Origin: Hyphomicrobiales bacterium
GTDB lineage: Bacteria; Pseudomonadota; Alphaproteobacteria; Rhodobacterales; Rhodobacteraceae
Direction: 5' to 3'
NCBI GenBank assembly: GCA_003558415.1
Contig: PWLT01000402.1
Location: forward strand, 1-6,688
DNA: 6,688 nucleotides
Shown here: in pieces, positions 1 to 5,842 of the stretch
Position numbering within the stretch: the stretch's first letter is position 1
Layout of the letters: every line of letters begins with the position of its first letter
Program-made: the position numbers and the translations under genes
Notes under the pieces: model-generated
The model's database searches: none
Seen by the model: the letters and a program-made list of their open reading frames with translations, nothing else
What the model was told of the DNA's origin: nothing

Positions 1-1012
1 CGCGCGCCGTGCGCCCGATACGGTGGACATAGTTTTCCGCCACATTCGGCAGATCATGGTTGTAGACATGCGCCACCAGCGGAATGTCGATGCCGCGCGC
101 GGCGACATCGGTGGCCACCAGAACCTTGAGCTCACCTTCGCGGAACGCCTTGAGCGCGCGCTCGCGCTGGCCTTGGCTCTTGTTGCCGTGGATCGAGCCG
201 GCGGCGAAGCCCCAGCTCTCGAGCAGTTTCTTGAGTTTCTCGGAGCCGTGCTTGGTGCGCGCGAAGACCAGCGCCAGCTCGTCGGGATGCTTGCCCAGAT
301 AGCTCTCCAGCAGCTTCGCCTTGTCGCCCTGGTTGGTGAAATGCACCGACTGGGTGATCCGGTCGGCGGCCTGTCCGGGAGGGGCCACCTGCACGCGTAC
401 GGGGTTGGTCAGATAGGTGTCGGCAAGCTCAGCCATCTGCTTGGGCATGGTGGCCGAGAAGAGCAGCGTCTGGCGCTGCGCGGGCAGCAGCTTGGCGATG
501 CGGCGCAGCGCATGGATGAAGCCCAGATCGAGCATCTGATCGGCCTCGTCGAGCACCAGATGACGCGCATTGCCGAGCGTCAGCGCGCCCCGCTCGAGCA
601 GATCGAGCAGCCGCCCCGGTGTCGCCACGAGGATATCCGTGCCGCGCGCCAGGCGTTGCGATTGCGCCTTGAGCGAGGCGCCCCCGACCACGGTGGTGAT
701 GCGAAGATGGTTTTCCTTGGTGTAGTCGCGCAGCGTGTCGGAGATCTGGTTCACCAGCTCACGCGTCGGCGCCAGGATCAGTGCGCGCACCTCCTTGGGC
801 GAGGGGCGGGCAAGGCCCAGAAGCGCATGGATGAGCGGCAGGCCGAAGGCGGCCGTCTTGCCGGTGCCGGTCTGCGCCAGGCCCATCAGGTCGCGCCCCT
901 CCATCACGAGCGGAATCGCGCGTGCCTGGATCGGTGTGGGGGTGTCGAAGCCCTGGGTGGCGAGGGCCTTCATGAGGCTCGGATGCAGTCCGAGCATGGA
1001 GAAATCGGTCAA
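1..1012 (-). CDS. rhlE: DEAD-box RNA helicase, RhlE-like (3' end beyond window)
   Basis: This is an ATP-dependent RNA helicase of superfamily 2, expected to act in the cytoplasm on structured RNA such as ribosome precursors or cold-stabilised mRNA. 337 residues are visible and contain the full motif set in order: Q motif around 22-29 (GFDTPTPIQ), Walker A AQTGTGKT 46-53, PTRELVNQ 82-89, GG 110-111, TPGR 131-134, DEAD 155-158, SAT 186-188, ARGID 305-309 and HRIGRTAR 330-337 at the window edge. The variable C-terminal tail that distinguishes RhlE, SrmB and DeaD lies outside, so the RhlE assignment rests on the core only. I chose the TTG start at 1012 because AAAGGA lies 6 nt upstream and MTDFS.LGL fits the usual family N-terminus. 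The first ATG is at 997, five codons in, and has no clear Shine-Dalgarno sequence. No defects are seen in the visible core. Confidence 0.93.
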   Translation of the reverse strand, partial: MTDFSMLGLHPSLMKALATQGFDTPTPIQARAIPLVMEGRDLMGLAQTGTGKTAAFGLPLIHALLGLARPSPKEVRALILAPTRELVNQISDTLRDYTKENHLRITTVVGGASLKAQSQRLARGTDILVATPGRLLDLLERGALTLGNARHLVLDEADQMLDLGFIHALRRIAKLLPAQRQTLLFSATMPKQMAELADTYLTNPVRVQVAPPGQAADRITQSVHFTNQGDKAKLLESYLGKHPDELALVFARTKHGSEKLKKLLESWGFAAGSIHGNKSQGQRERALKAFREGELKVLVATDVAARGIDIPLVAHVYNHDLPNVAENYVHRIGRTAR

Positions 1013-1018
1013 ATTCAG

Positions 1019-1024
1019 TCCTTT
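1019..1024 (-). promoter_or_regulatory. Ribosome binding site deciding the TTG start of the helicase
   Basis: AAAGGA on the minus strand is 6 nt before the TTG codon at 1012-1010. It is the only good Shine-Dalgarno match near the gene start, and it selects TTG over the in-frame ATG at 997. A GC hairpin (1027-1032 with 1036-1041, GCGGGC/GCCCGC) ends 2-3 nt upstream of it. Confidence 0.6.
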
Positions 1025-1221
1025 CGGCGGGCAGCGCCCGCGCGCATGGCCCCGTCACACGGGGCGCGATTGCAGTGGGTGCGGGCAAATACCTGCCCGC
1101 AAGCCCCCTTGCGTGATGTGGGAACCATCTCGACGGCAAGGCCATGCCTTGCTGTCCCGTCCGTTTCGCGCCGGCAAGGCGCGGACTGCTCACGCGGCAG
1201 CGCGGCGGGTGTCAGTGCCTG

Positions 1222-1250
1222 CACATGCGCCCTGCCGGCGCACAAGTCAA
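1222..1250 (-). promoter_or_regulatory. Possible helicase promoter (weak)
   Basis: TTGACT at 1250-1245 matches the -35 consensus at five positions. At 17 bp spacing the -10 would be CATGTG (1227-1222), a poor match to TATAAT. The spacer overlaps a 6-bp inverted repeat. If this promoter is real, the helicase leader is about 200 nt long. The call rests mainly on the -35 box. Confidence 0.25.
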
Positions 1251-1275
1251 GGGTGTGTCTGCCTGCGCGCGGCGT

Positions 1276-1692
1276 TCACTCCCCGCTGCCCTCGCCGCCC
1301 TGCATCAGCCGATCGGCCTTCTTGCGTACCAGCACGCTGCGCAGATCATGCATCGCCAGCAGCAGCGTATCGGTCACCTCCTCAAGCTCGGCATCGCTCG
1401 CCCTGGACTGCGCCCATTGGGTGACGTGATTGAGGTGATCGACGGCGCGATGGATATCCTCGATCTCGCGGCGGGCCAGTTCGGCATTGCGCGCGGCCAT
1501 CCATTCCTCGATGGCGGCGGTCTCCTGCGTGCTGAGGACTCGCTCGCCCTGGGGCTTGATCTGCCCGTTGCGGATATTGACCACGGCGATCTGGTCAAGC
1601 TCGAGCCGGCGCTGACGGTTCTCCGAATCGACCCGGAACACCACCGCGCCATTCTCGCGCACCCGGAAGTAGAATTCCGGCAGATCGCTCAT
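1276..1692 (-). CDS. Small conserved protein of unknown function, coupled to the aminotransferase
   Basis: This is a soluble 138-residue protein with no signal peptide or membrane segment. I do not recognise a named domain, but I recall similar proteins as conserved in Rhodobacterales. The N-terminal part (about 1-50) looks like a beta-rich module: FYFRVRENGAVVFRVD, then ELDQIAVVNIRNGQIKPQG. Residues 55-95 look helical, with EIEDIHRAVDHLNH at 76-89, and a second helical stretch runs from 98 to 130 (TLLLAMHDLRSVLVRKKADR at 109-128). The start lies 4 nt after the aminotransferase stop (TGA-GGCC-ATG). Its own Shine-Dalgarno sequence is poor, so translation is probably coupled to the upstream gene. 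The conserved placement suggests shared expression and does not establish a shared pathway. No function is assigned. Confidence 0.8.
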   Translation of the reverse strand: MSDLPEFYFRVRENGAVVFRVDSENRQRRLELDQIAVVNIRNGQIKPQGERVLSTQETAAIEEWMAARNAELARREIEDIHRAVDHLNHVTQWAQSRASDAELEEVTDTLLLAMHDLRSVLVRKKADRLMQGGEGSGE

Positions 1693-1696
1693 GGCC

Positions 1697-2960
<1,264 letters not shown>

Positions 2961-2968
2961 GTTCAATC

Positions 2969-2974
2969 AGGAGG
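2969..2974 (+). promoter_or_regulatory. Ribosome binding site deciding the XRE start
   Basis: AGGAGG is a full Shine-Dalgarno match with 8 nt to the ATG at 2983. It lies downstream of the GTG at 2953, so it cannot serve that longer frame. Confidence 0.75.
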
Positions 2975-2982
2975 CCCCGCCC

Positions 2983-3381
2983 ATGAGTGACGACAGCGAA
3001 CCCGGCTGGTTCAGCGAGGATGCGGCGACCTTCGGTGACCGCCTCGCCGGCGCGCGCGAGGCCGCGCAGATGACACAGGCCGAGCTCGCCAAGCGTCTGG
3101 GCGTCAAGCTCAAGACCGTCACCGCCTGGGAGAACGACATCTCCGAGCCGCGCGCGAACAAGCTGCAGATGGTGGCCGGGCTGCTCAATGTCTCGATCAA
3201 ATGGCTGCTCACGGGAGAGGGCGACGGATTGGAGGCCCCCGACGAGGAGAACGCGCTCGAGGCCGATGCGCGAAGCCTGATCGGGGAGATGCGCCAGGTT
3301 CGCAGCGAGATGACGCGCATGAGCGACCGACTGGGACGGATGGAAAAGCGCCTGCGCGGGTTGCTCAAGGAAGCGATATGA
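2983..3381 (+). CDS. XRE-family helix-turn-helix regulator with C-terminal coiled coil
   Basis: This is a 132-residue DNA-binding protein. A Cro/C1-type helix-turn-helix covers about 18-77, with TQAELAKRLG at 31-40 and the recognition-helix region KLKTVTAWEND at 42-52. The strand-turn region ends in SIKWLLTGEGDG (71-82), a common ending for this family. Residues about 93-130 form a charged heptad-like helix (EMRQVRSEMTRMSDRLGRME) likely to dimerise the protein. The start is set by AGGAGG at 2969-2974, 8 nt before the ATG; an in-frame GTG at 2953 overlaps the inverted repeat and is rejected. The stop overlaps the sdhE start (ATGA), so the two are translated from one mRNA. Autoregulation through the promoter-region inverted repeat is plausible. 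Its targets are unknown. Confidence 0.88.
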   Translation: MSDDSEPGWFSEDAATFGDRLAGAREAAQMTQAELAKRLGVKLKTVTAWENDISEPRANKLQMVAGLLNVSIKWLLTGEGDGLEAPDEENALEADARSLIGEMRQVRSEMTRMSDRLGRMEKRLRGLLKEAI

Positions 3382-3653
3382 CGACACCGGCCGAGGCGCG
3401 GCTGAGGCGGCTGCGTCTGCGCGCATGGCGGCGGGGGACCAAGGAGATGGACCTGATCCTGGGCCCCTTCGCCGATGCGCGGCTCGCGGAGCTGGCGCCC
3501 GCGGCGCTGGATGATTTCGAGCGCCTGCTCGAACAGAACGACCAGGACCTCTATCGCTGGGTGAGCGGGCAGGAGAAGGCGCCCGCAACGCTTGCGCCGC
3601 TTCTCGACGTGATCGCAACGCATGCGCGCGCGCGACTGTCCGGTGGGGGCTGA
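3378..3653 (+). CDS. sdhE: Succinate dehydrogenase flavinylation/assembly factor SdhE (DUF339)
   Basis: This 91-residue protein has the family size (80-100). SdhE/SDHAF2 proteins help attach FAD covalently to the succinate dehydrogenase flavoprotein SdhA in the cytoplasm before membrane assembly. The signature RGTKEMD occupies 19-25 after a basic helix rich in Arg and Leu (8-18). The Arg-Gly pair is required in studied homologues. The rest is acidic and helical (LDDFERLLEQNDQDLYRWV at about 44-62), followed by a short helix before a Gly-rich end. The ATG overlaps the XRE stop by ATGA, giving translational coupling. The frame is open upstream to 3201, but that part is the shadow of the XRE gene. 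No sdh genes are in the window. Confidence 0.92.
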   Translation: MTTPAEARLRRLRLRAWRRGTKEMDLILGPFADARLAELAPAALDDFERLLEQNDQDLYRWVSGQEKAPATLAPLLDVIATHARARLSGGG

Positions 3654-3665
3654 GGGGCGCGGTTG

Positions 3666-3726
3666 CTCCGCTTAACTGAATGTTCGCCTTTGTTTTCCAC
3701 GCTGGGGGGATGAACGAACAGCGGAG
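3666..3726 (+). repeat. Two-part inverted repeat upstream of the MarR gene, including its RBS
   Basis: CTCCGC (3666-3671) and TGTTCG (3681-3686) have exact reverse complements, in reverse order, at GCGGAG (3721-3726) and CGAACA (3715-3720). The left halves are 9 nt apart and the right halves are adjacent. GGAG (3723-3726) is also the best ribosome binding site for the ATG at 3736, with 9-nt spacing. This could be an operator or an mRNA structure covering the RBS. I see no convincing -35/-10 pair in 3654-3735. Six-base arms may arise by chance. Confidence 0.35.
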
Positions 3727-3735
3727 ACAACAGCG

Positions 3736-4233
3736 ATGAGCCTTCAGGGAAGGGTTGCGGACCGGACCGTCCGCCTGCCGCAGGCCGATTATCTGGAAAG
3801 CCTGGCCCTGGTCGAGCGGCTGCACCGGCTGCTGCTCGACGTGATCAAGGATGAGTTCGAACGCCTCGACATCCTCGATATCAACGCGGTGCAGGCGCTG
3901 CTTCTGTTCAATGTGGGCGACAATGAGGTGACTGCGGGGGAGCTGAAATCGCGCGGTTATTATCAGGGTTCCAACGTCTCCTACAATCTCAGGAAACTGG
4001 TGGATGCGGGTTACATGCATCATCAGCGCTGCGATGCCGACCGCCGGTCGGTGCGCGTGCGCCTGACCGCGCAGGGCCAGCGCATCCGCGATCTGGTGGG
4101 GGAGTTGTTCGACCGCCATGCCGCGGCGCTGGAGGATCGCGGCATGGCCGGCGCCGCCGGCCTGGGCGAGGTCAACCGGAGCCTGCGGCGGCTGGAACGC
4201 TTCTGGTCCGAGCAGATTCGCTACATCTATTAG
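3736..4233 (+). CDS. MarR-type winged-helix transcriptional regulator
   Basis: This is a 165-residue regulator of typical MarR length, expected to be a cytoplasmic dimer. N-terminal helices (about 18-45, YLESLALVERLHRLLLDVIK) and a C-terminal helix (about 146-163) should form the dimer interface. The winged helix spans about 48-112: AVQALLLFNVG 51-61, TAGELKSRG 66-74, recognition helix around QGSNVSYNLRKLVDAGY 77-93, and a wing with ADRRSVRVRLT at 101-111, the usual DxRS/R.v.LT pattern. It resembles the MarR proteins called LdtR or PetP in alphaproteobacteria, but I am not certain of that subgroup and assign no symbol. Its target genes cannot be told from the window, since neither neighbour is an obvious efflux or catabolic gene. 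The TAG stop is made of the first bases of the palindromic element that follows. Confidence 0.85.
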   Translation: MSLQGRVADRTVRLPQADYLESLALVERLHRLLLDVIKDEFERLDILDINAVQALLLFNVGDNEVTAGELKSRGYYQGSNVSYNLRKLVDAGYMHHQRCDADRRSVRVRLTAQGQRIRDLVGELFDRHAAALEDRGMAGAAGLGEVNRSLRRLERFWSEQIRYIY

Positions 4234-4392
4234 AGCATGTTGCGTTGAATCGGACTCATACAGCTCCGACCAGAGGGCATGCGGCCGCCCGAGGTGGGCG
4301 CGGATGCGCCCGCCTGGGGGGGCGGGCGGGCGCATGCCCGGGCCGCGAGCGGCCCGGGCGGGGTGAAACCGATCAAACGCAACGCGCTCTAA
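4230..4392. repeat. Palindromic intergenic element, copy 1
   Basis: The 24-bp ends (4230-4253 and 4369-4392) are inverted repeats with 20 of 24 matching bases. Between them are two hairpins. The first has an outer stem 4275-4291/4323-4339 (16 of 17 paired), a 7-G run left unpaired on the right side (4316-4322), and an inner stem 4292-4301/4306-4315 (10 bp, one G-T wobble) with loop GGAT. The second pairs 4337-4346 with 4349-4358 (10 bp). It lies between the convergent MarR and TerB-like genes, so it may stop transcription from both sides, but no T-run follows the hairpins. It has the look of a MITE or REP-like repeat: no coding capacity and inverted ends. No target-site duplication is evident. 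Confidence 0.75.
4316..4330 (+). other. Potential G-quadruplex inside element copy 1
   Basis: A run of seven G followed by CGGGCGGG gives four G3 tracts with single-base loops (G, C, C) in 15 nt, the tightest form of the G3N1-7 pattern. It competes with the hairpin stem because 4324-4330 also pair with 4284-4290. The plus strand, and thus any MarR read-through mRNA, carries the G-rich sequence. Formation is not shown. Confidence 0.5.
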
Positions 4393-4412
4393 ACCTGCCG
4401 AGACTGGAGCCC

Positions 4413-4436
4413 GTGAATCCTGTCGGGCGCAGTTCG
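4413..4436. repeat. Solitary end of the palindromic element family
   Basis: Read on the minus strand, this carries GACAGGATTCACGGG preceded by CTGCGCCC, matching the pattern of the four complete element ends (GTYGCG plus a few bases, then an 11-base GATNGGATTCA-like block at the same offset). It lies between copy 1 and the TerB-like stop codon. It may be a remnant of a deleted copy or a tandem end. Confidence 0.5.
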
Positions 4437-4438
4437 CA

Positions 4439-4885
4439 TCAATCGTCGCGGCGTTGCACGCGGCGCCGGGCGCGGGCACTGTCCTGATCGGTCACGCCGA
4501 GCAGGCTCGCGGCGAGGCGCAGCACGGCATCCTCCTCATGATCGCGCTTGCCGTCCGAAAGCGCCACCGACCATAGCGCCTCCAGCACCCAGGCGCGTTC
4601 GTCGTAGTCGACCGCATCCTTGAGCGCGCGGGTGAATCGCACCGTATCGGGGGCCTCCGATTCGAGCACCTCGGCCTCGGCGCGCAACTCGGCGGCCTGC
4701 TCGGGCGACAGCTCGTAATGATGGGCCAGCAGGCGGTCGATCTCGGCGGCCTCGGGCGCATGGTAATGCCTGTCGGCGCGCGCCACACGCACCATCAGTG
4801 CTGCCAGCGCGCGGCGCGCGTCCGGATTAGGGAGGGGTTCGGGCTCGGCCGATGCGGTGAGCTTGCGCAGGAGATTTTCGAACAT
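4439..4885 (-). CDS. TerB-like (tellurite resistance B family, COG4103-type) protein
   Basis: This 148-residue, all-helical soluble protein has the length and pattern of stand-alone TerB-like proteins. TerB folds are helical bundles with conserved acidic residues that bind metal in studied members. The two similar halves begin with VRVARADRHYHAPEAAEI (32-49) and SVALSDGKRDHEEDAVL (106-122), each with an A/S-D pair followed by an acidic helix start. No ter operon surrounds it, so tellurite resistance should not be inferred; most single-gene members have no known role. The ATG at 4885 has no Shine-Dalgarno sequence, and a good -10 box lies exactly 6 nt upstream, so the mRNA is probably leaderless. 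It converges with the MarR gene across the palindromic element. Confidence 0.82.
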   Translation of the reverse strand: MFENLLRKLTASAEPEPLPNPDARRALAALMVRVARADRHYHAPEAAEIDRLLAHHYELSPEQAAELRAEAEVLESEAPDTVRFTRALKDAVDYDERAWVLEALWSVALSDGKRDHEEDAVLRLAASLLGVTDQDSARARRRVQRRDD

Positions 4886-4891
4886 GACCGG

Positions 4892-4920
4892 ACTATAGGC
4901 CGCGCGCGCGGCCGGGCCAA
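4892..4920 (-). promoter_or_regulatory. Predicted leaderless promoter of the TerB-like gene
   Basis: The -35 box is TTGGCC (4920-4915), the spacer is 17 bp and the -10 box is TATAGT (4897-4892), five of six TATAAT bases. Six bases (CCGGTC) separate the -10 from the ATG, which places the predicted +1 at the A of the start codon. A perfect 16-bp palindrome (4898-4913) with an alternating CG core fills the spacer. Confidence 0.6.
4898..4913. repeat. Perfect 16-bp CG palindrome in the promoter spacer
   Basis: GGCCGCGCGCGCGGCC equals its own reverse complement and lies exactly between the predicted -35 and -10 boxes. It could be an operator, or its alternating CG could favour Z-DNA. In such GC-rich DNA a chance origin remains possible. 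Confidence 0.55.
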
Positions 4921-4960
4921 TGTGCGATGACGCATCGGTGAGCGGCGCCTGCGCGGGCGT

Positions 4961-5254
4961 TCATCCGTCCCAGCCGTCCACGATGACCAGATCGCCCTGC
5001 GAGGCCACTTCGCGCAGCGCCTTGGCGCGCTGGTATTCGGGGCTGTCATAGCAGGCCTCGGCGGTGGCGCGGTCGGGAAACTCGATCACCACGGTGCGCG
5101 GGCGCTGATCGCCCTCACGCACCTCCTGGTGGCCGCCGCGCACGAGAAACTTCCCGCCATATTTCTCAAACGCCTCTGCATTGGCGGCGCGGTATTCGGC
5201 ATAGGTTTCGGGATCGGTCACGGTCACATGGGCGACCCAATAGGCCTTGGGCAT
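4961..5254 (-). CDS. DUF1330-domain protein
   Basis: This small soluble protein of 97 residues covers a whole DUF1330 domain, a member of the dimeric alpha/beta-barrel (ferredoxin-like) fold. Family features visible are the start MPKAYWVAHVTVTDPETYAEY (beta strand then helix), GGKFLVRGG at 33-41, TVVIEFPD at 54-61, and the helix ATAEACYDSPEYQRAK at 63-78, followed by a final strand DLVIVDGW. The biochemical role of DUF1330 proteins is unknown. GAGGAT at 5263-5268 lies 8 nt before the ATG. It follows the ABM-type gene by 32 bp on the same strand, probably in one transcript; both proteins share the fold, which might allow hetero-pairing or point to related substrates. Confidence 0.9.
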   Translation of the reverse strand: MPKAYWVAHVTVTDPETYAEYRAANAEAFEKYGGKFLVRGGHQEVREGDQRPRTVVIEFPDRATAEACYDSPEYQRAKALREVASQGDLVIVDGWDG

Positions 5255-5286
5255 TGTCGATCATCCTCGTGCTGGTTGCGATGCGC

Positions 5287-5622
5287 TCAGTCGCCGGAGT
5301 CCCGGTCGAATACCTCTGCGACCTCGTACATGACCGGCTCGAAGCTCTTGCACATCTCGTTGAAGCGCCGGTTGCGCGCGCGCATCTCCTCGCTGCGCAG
5401 CATCGCCTTGAAATCGTCGCGGTGGCGCCATTGGCTGTAATTGGCGATCCGGGTCTGGGCATCGTTGACATGCAGGGCCGCTGCAATGAAGCCGGGTTGG
5501 TGGCGGATCACATCGCGGAAGGCGGCGCGCAGTTCTTCCAGCAGATCCTCGCAGGTGCCCGGTGTCACCTCGAATGTGGTGAGCACGGTCTGGCCTTCGC
5601 TTCGGGACGTGATCGTGACCAT
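5287..5622 (-). CDS. Antibiotic biosynthesis monooxygenase (ABM)-domain protein
   Basis: This 111-residue single-domain protein has the ABM dimeric alpha/beta-barrel fold. ABM proteins include quinol and polyketide monooxygenases, haem-degrading enzymes and many of unknown activity, so the family name does not imply antibiotic synthesis. The pattern is a strand VLTTFEVTPG (13-22), helix 24-40, HQPGFIAAALHVN (41-53), RIANYSQWRHRDDFKAML (58-75) with the characteristic W65, then a helix and terminal strand PVMYEVAEVF (96-105). No haem-ligand set can be assigned. The start at 5622 is set by GGGAGG 6 nt upstream; the frame is open to a GTG at 5649, which lacks a ribosome binding site. The palindromic element copy 2 begins 31 bp upstream, so a promoter must lie within it or beyond. 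Confidence 0.85.
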   Translation of the reverse strand: MVTITSRSEGQTVLTTFEVTPGTCEDLLEELRAAFRDVIRHQPGFIAAALHVNDAQTRIANYSQWRHRDDFKAMLRSEEMRARNRRFNEMCKSFEPVMYEVAEVFDRDSGD

Positions 5623-5628
5623 TCGCAG

Positions 5629-5634
5629 CCTCCC
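5629..5634 (-). promoter_or_regulatory. Ribosome binding site deciding the ABM start
   Basis: GGGAGG on the minus strand lies 6 nt before ATG 5622 and within the coding part of the longer GTG frame, which favours the shorter protein. Confidence 0.7.
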
Positions 5635-5653
5635 TTGTGCGCCGCCCACAGAC

Positions 5654-5815
5654 TAGAGGGCGTTGCGGTCATCCTAATTCATTCCGGTCGAACGGGCGGC
5701 GGGGGCGTGCCCGACCGAGGTGGGCGCGGAACGCGCCCGCCTGGGGGGCGGTCGGGCGCGTCCCCGTCACTGTCGCGACGGGGCCCGTGAATCCTATCGA
5801 CCGCGACGTACCTTA
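5654..5815. repeat. Palindromic intergenic element, copy 2
   Basis: This element has the same architecture and length as the one at 4230-4392. The ends are imperfect inverted repeats: CGTTGCGGTC near 5661-5670 against GACCGCGACG at 5799-5808, and ATTCA 5678-5682 against TGAAT 5788-5792. The first hairpin has an outer stem 5701-5717/5749-5765 (17 of 17 paired, two G-T), six unpaired G at 5743-5748, and an inner stem 5718-5728/5732-5742 with loop GAA. The second hairpin pairs 5762-5768 with 5777-5783. The inner stem plus G run (about 5715-5748) is nearly identical in sequence to copy 1 (4289-4322), while outer stems differ. It lies between the ParA-like stop and the ABM start, both on the minus strand, and would be in the leader or promoter region of the ABM gene. 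Confidence 0.75.
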
Positions 5816-5842
5816 AGCCGGGTGCCCTCTCCATGCAAACGC

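Larger units (their letters stand above)
1013..1275 (-). other. Gene-free, hairpin-rich stretch; probable helicase leader
   Basis: I see no convincing gene here; the minus-strand open frame at 1015-1245 has no ribosome binding site or recognisable protein features. Perfect inverted repeats lie in series: 1226-1231/1237-1242 (6 bp), 1099-1103/1108-1112 (5 bp, GCAAG/CTTGC), 1080-1087/1094-1101 (8 bp, TGCGGGCA/TGCCCGCA), 1049-1055/1059-1065 (7 bp) and 1027-1032/1036-1041 (6 bp). The second and third share bases 1099-1101, so in RNA they could not both form completely. None has a T-run after it on either strand, so they do not look like ordinary intrinsic terminators. Transcription from the right towards the helicase would make this a structured 5' leader. 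That reading is an inference. Confidence 0.4.

Noticed and set aside
1015..1245. Minus-strand 76-codon frame in the helicase upstream region
   Set aside because: It has no Shine-Dalgarno sequence and an Arg/Ala/Cys-rich composition, and it overlaps the serial hairpins; it is best read as non-coding leader.
23..1429. Long plus-strand open frame of 468 codons
   Set aside because: It runs antisense to the DEAD-box helicase and the small coupled gene and reads as low-complexity Arg/Leu/Gly-rich protein; GC-rich codon bias on the opposite strand explains the open frame.
3657..3675. Possible terminator after sdhE (GCGG-TTGCT-CCGC)
   Set aside because: The stem is only 4 bp and is followed by CTTAAC rather than a T-run.
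4439..4885. Tellurite resistance operon
   Set aside because: Only a single TerB-like gene is present, with no terA/C/D/E/Z neighbours, so a resistance role is not supported.
5623..5649. Upstream GTG start for the ABM gene
   Set aside because: The added nine residues include the GGGAGG site used by ATG 5622, and the family does not need them.
4230..5815. CRISPR array or composite transposon bounded by the two repeat copies
   Set aside because: There are only two copies more than 1 kb apart with no spacer pattern, and the genes between them (TerB-like, DUF1330, ABM) include no transposase or integrase.
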